A DNA stretch of 64,000 nucleotides from contig DASTKT010000013.1 of the NCBI GenBank assembly GCA_035715725.1, forward strand, positions 60,899 through 124,898, read 5' to 3'. Shown one piece after another: positions 23,709 through 32,900 of this stretch. The translations under genes and the position numbers were made by a program. The notes beneath the pieces are model-generated. The model was not told where the DNA came from, searched no databases, and saw only the letters and a program-made list of their open reading frames with translations. Source of the stretch: JADGGV01 sp035715725. Its GTDB lineage: Bacteria > Gemmatimonadota > Gemmatimonadetes > Longimicrobiales > RSA9. Numbering within the stretch: position 1 is the stretch's first letter; each line of letters opens with the position of its first letter.

Positions 23709-24274
23709 CCACTCCGGTGGCCGGGCATGCTCCCCGGCCGATCCGATCGCGGACCGATCCGTGGCACCACCCTGTTACCTCGCCCGGAATGTAGCGGAGC
23801 CGGTAGCGCTGGCAAAGGTCGGCAGGTTTTGGCAGGAGCTGGCCGGACCGGGGACGGAAATCGGGAGGCGCGCGGACGCCACGGCTCGCGGCGTGTCGGC
23901 GGCAGGAGCGGAGAGCGGCGCCGGACGGGCCGCGCCGACGGGATGCCGCCTCGGCCGCGCGGCGTCCAGACCGCGTATCGGCGGGGCGGGGCCGGCGTCG
24001 CAGAGGGCTCGGGAATCGGGCCCCCCGGGGGCGTGCCGGCGGACGGACACGGGCGGGACCGGCCGCGCCGGAGCCGGCCGGACTGGCGGGCGGCGCCACC
24101 CGCGTCGGCGCGATCCCTGCGGCCCTCTCCCCTCGGACGGAGGAGCCCATCCGCACCCGCCGACGCCGGCGGTCGCAGTCCCGCGGCTCCGTCGCTTCGG
24201 GGCTCCGCCTGCCGCCGCGCCCCCCGCGCGGCACACCCACGGAGTCCCGCCGTCGAGCCGGCATGGAGGCCCAC
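23709..24274. other. 566-base divergent intergenic region (Ehr operon / peroxiredoxin)
   Basis: No gene is supported here; the open frames are GC-rich shadows. The Ehr-side 120 bases are less GC-rich and hold a candidate promoter (23788-23815) and a doubled GGCAGG (in GGCAGGTTTTGGCAGG, 23821-23836), which may be regulator binding sites. The remaining 400 bases towards the peroxiredoxin are very GC-rich. I see no terminator, riboswitch or tRNA in them. A GGAGG at 24265-24269 serves the peroxiredoxin start. Confidence 0.6.
23788..23815 (-). promoter_or_regulatory. Candidate sigma70 promoter of the nine-gene Ehr operon
   Basis: Minus strand: TTGCCA (23815-23810), 16 bases, TACATT (23793-23788). 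The -35 matches five of six consensus bases and the -10 four of six. A transcript would start near 23780, giving a leader of about 70 bases to the ATG at 23708. Two GGCAGG copies lie just upstream (23821-23836), a plausible place for activator or HTH-EIIA binding. Confidence 0.45.
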
Positions 24275-24928
24275 ATGCGCAGCGACATCACCGAAGGAGC
24301 CGTCCTCCCCGACTACGAGCTCCCCGACCACACGGACACCCCGCGACGGCTCTCGATCCTCCAGGGAGACGACCCCATGGTCCTCACGCTCCACCGCGGC
24401 TTCTTCTGCCCGAAGGACCGCCAGCAGCTCGAGCGGCTGCGGGACCTCTCCCGGCAGTGCGCCGTGGGCTACAGCCGCCTGGTCAGCGTCACCACCGACC
24501 GGACCGTGTTGCACGTGAACAACCTGCGTCTCGGTGTCGGGGCCGACTGGCCCTTCCTCTACGACGCGCAGCGGGTGATCGCGAAAGATCTGGACATCGA
24601 GGAGTACACCGATCCGCACAACCAGCCGCAGATCCCCCACACCTTCGTGCTGGAGCCCGGCCTGCGCATCTACCGGATCTACAACGGCTACTGGTACTGG
24701 GGCCGCCCCTCCACCGCCGAGCTGCACCAGGACCTCCGGGAGGTCACCCGTCGATGCCGGCCCGACTGGCGCATCGACACCCCCGAGATGCGCGCCAGGT
24801 GGGCGGCCGGGGAGCGCGAAGCGTTCTTCCCGTACGGCAAGTCGCAGCGGGAGGTGATCGTGCGGACCGCGGGAGCGGTGGACCAGTTCGAAAAGTTCGC
24901 CCGGCGAGGTGCGGGACAGGCGGGCTAG
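24275..24928 (+). CDS. Peroxiredoxin-like (AhpC/TSA fold) protein
   Basis: 217 residues from the ATG at 24275, five bases after GGAGG; an in-frame ATG at 24263 would place that sequence inside the gene. It has the redoxin fold: a first segment ending in DDPMVLTLHRGFFCPKD, where Cys45 is in the place of the peroxidatic Cys, then RLVSVTTDR, WPFLYDAQRVIAKDLDIEEY and IPHTFVLEPGLRIYRIYNGYWYWGRP. A second, non-adjacent Cys lies near residue 63. It probably reduces a peroxide or acts as a thiol oxidoreductase in the cytoplasm. It stands alone, and its TAG interlocks with that of the convergent AttH-like gene on the palindrome CTAG (24925-24928). Confidence 0.75.
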   Translation: MRSDITEGAVLPDYELPDHTDTPRRLSILQGDDPMVLTLHRGFFCPKDRQQLERLRDLSRQCAVGYSRLVSVTTDRTVLHVNNLRLGVGADWPFLYDAQRVIAKDLDIEEYTDPHNQPQIPHTFVLEPGLRIYRIYNGYWYWGRPSTAELHQDLREVTRRCRPDWRIDTPEMRARWAAGEREAFFPYGKSQREVIVRTAGAVDQFEKFARRGAGQAG

Positions 24929-26169
24929 CGGCGCGCAGCCCCGGTCTCCGGCCGGGTCGTCTCGCCGTACCCCGTCAGCTCCACGTAGCCGCGCCCGCGC
25001 ACCGGTTTCCCGCGCGAGGTGCCGGTCACGTCGACCGCCCCCTCCCAGTAGCGCACCGCCACGTTCAGCTCCTGGTCCGCCAGGATCGGCCGGACCTCGA
25101 GGTCGAGGCCGGCCGTCGGCACCCGTAGCCGCCACCGCGCGGGGTAGCGCGTGCCGCCCGGACTCGTCCAGTGGCCCAGCACGTCGAGCCGCGCATCGGC
25201 GGGCGAGAGCGGCGTCGCCGCGCCATCGGGCGCGACCACCGACCCGGCGCTGAAGGGCGAGGCGCCGCCGTCGCGGCGGCGGATGCGGTAGAGCATCAGC
25301 TCGCGCCCGTCGGCGAGCTGGAGCGCGAACCAGTCCCACCCCACTTCGTCGCGACCGAGCGCGCTCGTGCTCCACTCCCGGTCCATCCAGCTCTCGCCCC
25401 GCACGCGGAACGTATCGCCGGCCATCCGGATGGTCCCCGCCGTCGGCATGCGCGTCAGCGAATAGTAGTACGACGCGTTCCCCGGCTCCGGCCCCTTCCG
25501 GCTCAGCCCGCGGTCCCCCTGGAGCACCGGCGGCTTCCCTTCCCCGAGGCGCAGGTCGACGGCGACGTCGCCCTCCGACGCGCGCAGGTGCAGCGGAAAC
25601 GGTGCCCCGTCGGCGCGGAGCCCGAGCCCAGCGCCGGCGGCGCGGAGCCCGAGCCCGTCCGTGCGTGACGCCGGCTCCGCCCGCCAATCCTCCAGCCACA
25701 CGCGGAACGGCGCGCGGCGGGCCCCCGCCAGCCCGGCCGCCGCCCGCGCGAAGCGGTCGTACGCCCGGAACGTGTGCCCGCGCTCGTCCGTCAGCGCGAG
25801 GTGCGCCATGTACACCTCGGTCGCGCCCCACTCCGAGGCGCGCGGCGCGGCCATCGGCGCGAGCGCCGTCCGGAAGAACGTGAGCTGGTAGCCGAAGCGG
25901 CGGCCGCCCGGGCCGTCGAGGTTCCCCGTGAAGTACCACCATTCATTGCGGAAGCCCGGGTGCGGCCCGTGGTCGCGCGGGAACTCGAAGGCACGCGGCG
26001 CCACGGTGCGCGCGTACCCCGCCGTGTCGCCGCCGCCGAGCGCGTCCGCCGCGGAGATCGTGGCCTGCACCTCCGTGCCGCCCGGTCCGCCGCCGGCCAG
26101 CGCGAGGACCGCGCCGCCGGCGAGCACGACCGCGAGCACGAAGGCGACGAGGAGCCTGCGCGGCCGCAT
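24925..26169 (-). CDS. AttH/CrtC-like lipocalin-type protein of an ABC export module
   Basis: 414 residues: an N-terminal signal anchor (RLLVAFVLAVVLAGGAVLAL) and then two lipocalin-like beta domains. The family hallmark is the first strand region HPGFRNEWWYFTGNLDG followed by FGYQLTFFR, and the second block VRGESWMDREWSTSALG with EVGWDWFALQL. Members include AttH and the carotenoid 1,2-hydratase CrtC. With an adjacent ABC permease and ATPase this is the common exporter-associated form, not a carotenoid enzyme. It probably handles a hydrophobic ligand on the outer face of the inner membrane. It begins three bases after the permease stop. Confidence 0.82.
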   Translation of the reverse strand: MRPRRLLVAFVLAVVLAGGAVLALAGGGPGGTEVQATISAADALGGGDTAGYARTVAPRAFEFPRDHGPHPGFRNEWWYFTGNLDGPGGRRFGYQLTFFRTALAPMAAPRASEWGATEVYMAHLALTDERGHTFRAYDRFARAAAGLAGARRAPFRVWLEDWRAEPASRTDGLGLRAAGAGLGLRADGAPFPLHLRASEGDVAVDLRLGEGKPPVLQGDRGLSRKGPEPGNASYYYSLTRMPTAGTIRMAGDTFRVRGESWMDREWSTSALGRDEVGWDWFALQLADGRELMLYRIRRRDGGASPFSAGSVVAPDGAATPLSPADARLDVLGHWTSPGGTRYPARWRLRVPTAGLDLEVRPILADQELNVAVRYWEGAVDVTGTSRGKPVRGRGYVELTGYGETTRPETGAARR

Positions 26170-26172
26170 CGC

Positions 26173-28719
26173 CTACTCCTCGCGCAGCGCCACCGCCGGC
26201 GGCGTGCGCGCCATGCGGAGCGCCGGGTAGAGTCCGGCCAGGAGCGCGGCCCCGACGGCGACGGCCACGCCCTGGAGCAGCATCGCGGGCGGGAGGCTCA
26301 TCTCCAGCGTCCAGCCGAAGGAGCGCTTGTTGACCACGAGGATCATGACCGCGGCCAGCATCGTCCCGACGGGGATGGCGAGGAGGCCGGCGGCGAGCCC
26401 CATGAGCGCGGTCTGCCCCGAGACGAGCCCCCAGAGCTGGCCGCGCGTGAGCCCGGTCGCGCGGAGCACGCCCAGCTCCCGCGCCCGCTCGAGCTGCAGC
26501 GCCATGAGCGCCGAGAGCACGCCCACGAACGCCACGGCCAGCGCGAGCACGCGCAGCACGGCGGTGATGGCGAACGTGCGGTCGAAGACCACGAGCGTCG
26601 CCTCGCGCAGCCCGCGGTTCGAGCGGATCCAGAGCTCCTGGCCGGTGCCGGCGCGCGCGCGGAGCCGCCGCACCAGCGTGTCCGCATCGACACCCGGTGC
26701 GGCCGTGAGCGCGACCGCCGAGATCGCTTGGTCGTCGAAGACGGCGTCGTACGCGTGCCGGTCCATGAAGACGGTGCCCTGCTCCGAGGCGTAGTCGTAG
26801 TAGACGCCGGCCACGCGGAACGCGCGCTCGCCCCGGTCGGTCCGCAGCGGCACGGTCGAGCCGGCACGCAGGCCGTGCCGGTAGGCGAACGGCTCCGACA
26901 CCACGACCTCGCCGCGGTCGAAGCGCGCCCACACCTCCGCGGGCTCCCCCTCCTTGAAGCGGAACGGCCGGTGCGCGCCGGGCGGCGCCTGCACGGCGAC
27001 GAGGCGCACGTCGCCGAGTGGGGAGGGCACGGTCACGTTGCGGTTCGTCGTGACGGCGGCCACGCCGGGCGTGGCGGCCAGCCGCCGCGCCAGCGCGGCG
27101 TCCATCGGCACGTCGCTGTGCGTCGACGAGAAGCCGGGCACCGAGACGTAGACGTCCGCCTGCAGCGTGGACTCGAGCCAGCGCACGACGGTGCCGCGGA
27201 ACGAGCCGATCATCACGCCGACCGCCACCCCCACGGAAATTGCGACGGAGAGCGCCGCCACCGCCGGCGCGGTCCGGCTGAGCGTGGCGGAGACGCCGGC
27301 GGCGGCCATCCGGCCGGGCACGCCGAAGAGCCGCCCGGCGACGGGGCGGAAGGCGTGCATCAGTGCCAGCGTCGCCAGCGGCACGAGGAGCGCGGCGCCG
27401 AGGATGAGCACGAAGAGCGCGCTCAGGCTGAGGAGGAGCGAGCGGCTGGGCACCGCCAGCAGCCCCCCGCCGAGCAGGAGGAGGCCCGCCCCGGCCACGC
27501 CGGCGCGGGGCGCCGCGCGCCGGGCGCGCCCCTCGAGCAGCGAGCGCGAGAGCACGGCGCGGGGCGGCGCCGACGTCGCCTCCAGCGCCGGCGCGGCCGC
27601 GGCCAGAAGCGTGGCGCCGAGGCCGAGCAGCACGCCCTTCGCCAGCGAGAGCGCGGACAGCGAGACGCCGCGCACGGAGACGACGAAGTAGAGGTCGTTG
27701 ATCGTGCGCGTGACGAGGCGCACGAGCCCGCCGCCGAGCGCGACGCCCAGCAGCAGCCCGACGGCCGTCCCGGCGAGCCCGATCAGCAGCGCCTCGCCGA
27801 GCACGAGCGTGAACACCTCGCGGCGGGTGACGCCGACTGCCCGCAGCGTGCCGAGCAGCGGGCGGCGCTGCACGACGGAGAACGTCATCGTGTTGTAGAT
27901 GAGGAACATCCCGAAGACGAGCGCCAGCAGCGAGAGCGCCCGCAGGTTCAGCTCGAAGGCGCGCGTCATCCCGGCGACGGCGGCGGTCCGCGCCGACGTC
28001 GCCTCGAGGGAGGCGCCCGGCGGGAGCGCGCCGCGAATGCGCGCCAGCAACGCCTCCCCGGCCACCCCGGCGGGCGCCAGCACGTCGATGCGGGAGAGGT
28101 GCCCCGGCGTGCCGACCGCCTCCTGCGCCGTGGCGATGTCCGCCAGCAGCAGGCCCTCCAGCGCGCGCCGGCTCGCCTCGTCCGAGGGATCGAGGACGCC
28201 GGCGAGCACCAGCGGATGGGCGCGGCCCCCGGCGTGCACGACCAGCGTGTCCCCGGCGCGCAGCCCCAGCTCCCGCGCCGTGCCGGCGGAAAGGAGCACC
28301 GCGCCCGGGCGCGTGAGCAGCTCCGCGACCCGCGCGCCTCGCCCGAGCTGCGCCGTGTACGCGCGGAACGGCCCCTCGGCGAACGGGTCCAGCCCCAGGA
28401 CGCGGAACGGCCGGCCCGGGTAGGCGGGCGCCCGCGCGTACCCCTCCACCACGGGGGCGATCGGGCGGATGCCGAGGTCGACGCGCAGCCTCCGGTAGAC
28501 GGAATCCGGCACGCCCTGCGGCCCGCCGACGACCTCGTGCGTCGCGCGGCCCGTCACCGCCTCGGTCGACAGCGTGAACGCGCGAGACGCGCTCCCCGTC
28601 GCCAGGTCCACGGCCACCACGACCGCCACCCCGAGCGCGATCCCGAGCACCGACAGCGCCGCCTGCCACGGATGCCGCAGCAGGTTGCGCAGGCTGGAGC
28701 GCCAGAGCGTCGGGCTCAC
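26173..28719 (-). CDS. ABC transporter permease, FtsX/LolC/MacB type
   Basis: 848 residues with two FtsX-type modules. An N-terminal helix (PWQAALSVLGIALGVAVVVAV) precedes a large periplasmic domain, then three helices, followed by a second extracytoplasmic domain after ALSVAISVGVAVGVMIGSFRG and the last FtsX helices (FAITAVLRVLALAVAFVGVLSAL...LEMSLPPAMLLQGVAVAVG). This 10-helix layout is that of putative lipoprotein/lipid-moving ABC permeases of the YbbP/AttF type. The ATG overlaps the ATPase stop (ATGA at 28716-28719). Cargo unknown; the AttH-like protein downstream suggests a lipophilic one. Confidence 0.88.
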   Translation of the reverse strand: MSPTLWRSSLRNLLRHPWQAALSVLGIALGVAVVVAVDLATGSASRAFTLSTEAVTGRATHEVVGGPQGVPDSVYRRLRVDLGIRPIAPVVEGYARAPAYPGRPFRVLGLDPFAEGPFRAYTAQLGRGARVAELLTRPGAVLLSAGTARELGLRAGDTLVVHAGGRAHPLVLAGVLDPSDEASRRALEGLLLADIATAQEAVGTPGHLSRIDVLAPAGVAGEALLARIRGALPPGASLEATSARTAAVAGMTRAFELNLRALSLLALVFGMFLIYNTMTFSVVQRRPLLGTLRAVGVTRREVFTLVLGEALLIGLAGTAVGLLLGVALGGGLVRLVTRTINDLYFVVSVRGVSLSALSLAKGVLLGLGATLLAAAAPALEATSAPPRAVLSRSLLEGRARRAAPRAGVAGAGLLLLGGGLLAVPSRSLLLSLSALFVLILGAALLVPLATLALMHAFRPVAGRLFGVPGRMAAAGVSATLSRTAPAVAALSVAISVGVAVGVMIGSFRGTVVRWLESTLQADVYVSVPGFSSTHSDVPMDAALARRLAATPGVAAVTTNRNVTVPSPLGDVRLVAVQAPPGAHRPFRFKEGEPAEVWARFDRGEVVVSEPFAYRHGLRAGSTVPLRTDRGERAFRVAGVYYDYASEQGTVFMDRHAYDAVFDDQAISAVALTAAPGVDADTLVRRLRARAGTGQELWIRSNRGLREATLVVFDRTFAITAVLRVLALAVAFVGVLSALMALQLERARELGVLRATGLTRGQLWGLVSGQTALMGLAAGLLAIPVGTMLAAVMILVVNKRSFGWTLEMSLPPAMLLQGVAVAVGAALLAGLYPALRMARTPPAVALREE

Positions 28720-29441
28720 CCGCGCTCCTGCAGCGCCGGCACCGCCTCCTCCACCAGGTGCCCCTTCCGGATCGTCAGCACCCGGTCCGCCAGCTCGACC
28801 ACCCGCGGCGCGTGCGTCACCACGAGCATGGTCCGGCCCGCGCCCCGCGTCAGCTCGTCCAGCAGCCCGAGCACGCCCTCCGCCGTCTCCGCGTCCAGGT
28901 TGCCGGTGGGCTCGTCCGCCAGCACCAGCGCCGGGTCGTGCACGAGCGCCCGCGCCACCGCGACGCGCTGCTGCTCGCCGCCCGAGAGCCGGTCCGGCCA
29001 GCTCCGCCCGCGGCCGTCCAGCCCGACCCGCCCCAGCAGCGCCGCCACGCGCGCGCGCTCCCGTGCCCCCGTCCGGCCGTTCAGCTCGAGCGGCAGCAGC
29101 AGGTTCTCTTCGACCGTGAGCGTCGGGATCAGGTTGAACGACTGGAAGATGAAGCCGATCCTCCGCCGCCGGAAAAGCGTGCGCTCCCGCTCCCCCAACG
29201 CCGTCAGGGCGACGCCGTCGATCACCACCTCGCCGGCCGACGGCACGTCGATCCCGCTCACCAGGTTCAGCAGCGTCGACTTCCCCGAGCCGCTCGGCCC
29301 CACGAGCACGACCAGCTCGCCCCGCCGGACGACCGCCGTCGCGTCCGCGAGCACGGTGTGCTCGGAGTCGCCCTCATGGTAGCTCTTGCGCAGCCCCCGC
29401 AGCTCGACCAGCGGTGCGGCCGTCCCCGTGTTCGTCGGCAT
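28716..29441 (-). CDS. ABC transporter ATPase, LolD/MacB family
   Basis: 241 residues with a complete nucleotide-binding domain: Walker A GPSGSGKST, Q loop FIFQSFNLIPTLTVEENLLLPLEL, signature LSGGEQQRVAVARAL, Walker B ALVLADEPTGNLD and switch His in VTHAPR. The Q-loop and TGNLD sequences place it in the LolD/FtsE/MacB group. It is the first gene of the three-gene exporter (ATPase, permease, AttH-like protein). Confidence 0.95.
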   Translation of the reverse strand: MPTNTGTAAPLVELRGLRKSYHEGDSEHTVLADATAVVRRGELVVLVGPSGSGKSTLLNLVSGIDVPSAGEVVIDGVALTALGERERTLFRRRRIGFIFQSFNLIPTLTVEENLLLPLELNGRTGARERARVAALLGRVGLDGRGRSWPDRLSGGEQQRVAVARALVHDPALVLADEPTGNLDAETAEGVLGLLDELTRGAGRTMLVVTHAPRVVELADRVLTIRKGHLVEEAVPALQERG

Positions 29442-29738
29442 CTCGTCCCGGCATCGCGCGCATCCCGGACGCCCCCCGGCGCCCGGTCTCGCTCATACCC
29501 CCGAAGCGCCCTCCCCGAGCCGACGCGGGCGGGTCGCGCGTGCGAACGGATCTCTTTTCACAGGGAGCAGGGGAGCATGGGAGGATGACCGGAGTGCGGC
29601 CGCGTGCCCGGGCGATGCATCACGACTCGAGTTTGGATCCGGGGCACGCCGGCTCAGGCGCCCGAACTGGGATCATGAGTTGGAGCGGTGATCCTGCAAA
29701 TCCCCGGTCCCAAGACCGCACCGGTGACTCGCGCTGCC

Positions 29739-29837
29739 CCGGTCCACCCCGCAAAAAGGAGTTGGACCGGTGACCCTCTGGCCACCGGTCCAACTCGAAA
29801 AGCGAAGGCGCCCCGGTGAGCCGCATTCCACCGGTCC
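29739..29837. repeat. Direct repeats of CCGGTCC with 46-base period
   Basis: CCGGTCC occurs at 29739, 29785 and 29831, exactly 46 bases apart. The last two copies extend to CACCGGTCCAAC followed by C and AAAAG. A further copy at 29704 is off-phase. Between them the sequence has diverged, so the units are degenerate. The copies are too few and too divergent for a CRISPR. Confidence 0.55.
29759..29796. repeat. Perfect 14-bp inverted repeat within the repeat block
   Basis: GAGTTGGACCGGTG (29759-29772), a 10-base centre, then CACCGGTCCAACTC (29783-29796). A related half-site GAGTTGGAGCGGTG lies at 29677. The hairpin would be stable in RNA or single-stranded DNA. No T run follows, so it is not a standard terminator, though it could serve to end transcription of the RND or ABC operons. 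Confidence 0.6.
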
Positions 29838-29952
29838 AACCCCAAAAGGACGCTTCGGATGCGACGCTCCCGCGCCGCCCGATTGCCCTCCTCCCGATCT
29901 CCCCTGCTCCCTGTGAAAAATCGCCGTTCGAGCCCCGGGAACGCCCGCGGAC

Positions 29953-32900
29953 CTAGTCCCCCGCCACCGGCTCCGGCTCCCGCACCGGCGGATGATGCGC
30001 CCCCCGCTCGCCCCGCCGCGCCCGCAGCTTCGACGGCAGCTTCGCCAGGTCGTCCAGGATCGTGTACACGACCGGCACGACGAACAGCGTCAGCAGCGTC
30101 GACGTCAGCAGCCCGCCGATCACCGCCCGCGCCATCGGCGCGCGCTGGTCCGCACCCTCGCCGATCGCGAACGCGAGCGGCAGCATCCCGAAGATCATCG
30201 CCACCGTCGTCATGATGATCGGGCGCAGGCGGATCCGCCCGGCGACGAGCAGCGCCTCGGTGCGGCTCAGCCCGGCCTCGCGCTGCTGGTTCGCGAAGTC
30301 GACGAGCAGGATCCCGTTCTTCGTCACGAGCCCCATCAGCATGATCACGCCGATCATGCTCATCACGTTCAGGTTGCCTCTCGTCACCAGCAGCGCGAGC
30401 GCCACGCCGATGAAGGAGAGCGGCAGCGCCAGCATGATCGCCAGCGGCTGGAGGAACGAGCCGAAGAGCGAGGCCAGGATCAGGTAGATGAAGATGACGG
30501 CGAGGATCAGCGCCTCGAGCACGTAGCCCTTCGTCTCTTCGAGGTTCTGCACGTCGCCCGTGAAGACCGTGTGGTAGCCGGGCGGGAGGCCGAGCGAGTC
30601 GATCGCGGCCGTCACCTGCCCCACCACCTCGCTCATGCTGTAGCCCGGGAGCACGCCGGCGTTGATGCTGATCTGCCGCTCCAGCGCCCGCCGCTCGATC
30701 TGCTGCGGCCCGACGCCGGCACGGACGTCCGCGACCTGCGAGAGCGGGACGACCGGCGCGACCGTCGCGCCGACGTTCTGGCTCGTCGACGTCGGGATCG
30801 GCAGATCCGCCACGTCCGAGAGCGTGCTGCGCAGCGAGTCGGGGTAGACCACCACCACGTCGTGGGAGTAGCCGAGGGCATCCTCCCAGCGCGTGGCCCG
30901 CTGCCCCGCGAACAACGGCTGCAGCGTCGAGGCGACGGACTGCACGCCGAGCCCCGCGGCCCACGCCTGCTCGCGGTCGATGCGCACGTCGAGCTGCGGG
31001 ACCTGCCCCTCGTCGCTCGAGTTCGGCTCCGCCACGCCCGGCACCTTGCGCATCGCGTTCAGGACCTGGTCGGCCGCGATCTTCAGCCGCGTGACCTCCG
31101 GGCCCTGCACGTTGACCACGATCGGCTGCCGGTAGCCGCCGAAGATCGAGGGCGTGCCGGTGATCGCCGGCCGCACGCCCGGGATCTGCCGCAGCCGCTC
31201 GCGCAGGTCGTTCTGGATGTCGGTCTGCGAGCGGGACCGGTGCTTCCGGTCGGCCAGCCGGACGTAGATCTGGCCGCTGTTCGGGCTCCCCCGCGAGCCG
31301 CCGCCCACGTTCAGGTACGTGAACTCCACCTCCGGCTGGCTGCGCAGGAACGCCGCGATCTCCATCCCCTTCTGCGTCGTGTACTCCAGGCGCGAGCCCG
31401 TCGGCACCCGGAACGACACGTTGAACTCGCCGCCGTCCGTGTCCGGCATCCAGGTGAAGCCGAGGCGCGGCAGGATCAGGAACGCGACGACGATCGACGC
31501 CAGCGCGCCGATCATCACCTTGCCGCGGTGCTGCAGCCCCCAGCCGAGCCAGCGCGGGTAGCGCTCCGCGACCCGCTCGAACCAGTCGTTGAACGCCCGC
31601 GTGAAGCGGCGGATCGGGCCGCGGTGCTTCACCTCGCTCCCGCCGTGCTCGACCTCCGGGTCCGGCCAGACCGAGGACAGCATCGGGTCGAGCGTGAACG
31701 AGACGAAGAGCGAGACCAGCACGGCGAACGCGACCGTGACGCCGAACTGCTTGAAGATCATGCCGATCTGCCCGCCCATGAACGCCACGGGCAGGAACAC
31801 CGCCACCACCGCCAGCGAGGTCGACAGCACGGCCAGGCCGATCTCGCTCGTCCCCTCCTTCGCCGCGCGGTGGTGCCCCTTCCCCATCTCCAGGTGCCGG
31901 ACGATGTTCTCCCGCACCACGATGGCGTCGTCGATCAGCAGCCCGATCGCCAGCGAGAGGGCCATCAGCGTCATCGTGTTCACGGTGAAGCCGAAGACCC
32001 ACATGATGAAGAACGCCGAGATGATGCTCACCGGGAGCGTGAGCCCGGTGATCACCGTCGAGCGCCACGAGTTCAGGAACAGGTAGATCACGGCGATCGT
32101 CAGGATCGCGCCGAGCAGGATCGTCAGCTGGACGTCGGCCACCGCCTCGCGGATGCGCTTCGAGTCGTCGCGCACCGCCGTCAGCTTGATGTCCGCCGGC
32201 AGCTCCTGCTGCAGCGCGGCGATGCGCTCCTGCACGCCGTCCGCCACCGCCACGGTGTTCGCGCCGGAGATCTTCAGGATGTCGAGCGAGACGGCGCGGC
32301 GGTCGTCCATCAGCGCGGCGCTGCGCGCGTCCTCCGAGCCGTCCACCACGGTCGCCAGGTCGCCGAGCCGGATCGGCACGCCCGCCCGCGAGCCGACCAC
32401 GATGTTCGCGAACTCCTTCGGGTCCAGCACGCGGCCCGTGATGCGCACCAGCCGCTGCGTCTGGTCGTGCTCCACCCGGCCGGCCGGCACCTCCTGGTTC
32501 TCCCGCTGCAGCGCCGCCATGATCTGCGGCGGGCCGAGGCCGTACGCCTGCATCGCCTCCGGGTTCACCTGGATGCGGATCTGGCGGTCCCGACCGCCCG
32601 ACACGTCCACCTCGCCCACGCCCTCCACCGACTCGACCCGCGGCTTGATCGTCTGCTCCGCCAGGTCCGTCAGATCGCGGAGCGAGCGCGAGCTGCTCTG
32701 GATCGCCACCGACATGATCGGCCGGTCGTTCGGATCGAAGTGCCGCACCACCGGCTCGTCGATCTGCTGCGGGAGCTGCCGCCGCATCGCCGACACCTTC
32801 GACATCACGTCCTGCTGCGCGGTGGCGACGTCGACGCCGAGGTTCAGCTGGACGCGCACCATCGAGCTCCCCTCGCGCGACGTCGAGGAGATCTCCTTCA

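Larger units (their letters stand above)
29555..29919. repeat. Inverted-repeat-bounded segment, possible non-autonomous (MITE-like) element
   Basis: TTTTCACAGGGAGCAGGGGA begins at 29555 (the arm is 21 bp, to 29575) and its exact reverse complement occupies 29899-29919. The 365-base interval has no transposase and no coding potential. No clear target duplication flanks it. Terminal inverted repeats with non-coding interior suggest a MITE or a dispersed intergenic repeat. As the arms are purine-rich on one strand, they could also pair in RNA as a very long-range hairpin. Confidence 0.5.
29442..29952. other. 511-base non-coding block with repeats
   Basis: Lies between the start of the ABC ATPase gene and the end of the RND pump gene, both on the minus strand. 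No convincing gene is present. It contains a 365-base segment bounded by a perfect 21-bp inverted repeat (29555-29575 with 29899-29919), CCGGTCC motifs spaced 46 bases apart, and a perfect 14-bp inverted repeat (29759-29796). The base composition is visibly less GC-rich than the genes around it. The promoter of the ABC operon should also be in the first part. Confidence 0.7.

Noticed and set aside
29739..29837. CRISPR array
   Set aside because: Only three degenerate units with imperfect repeats, and no cas genes.
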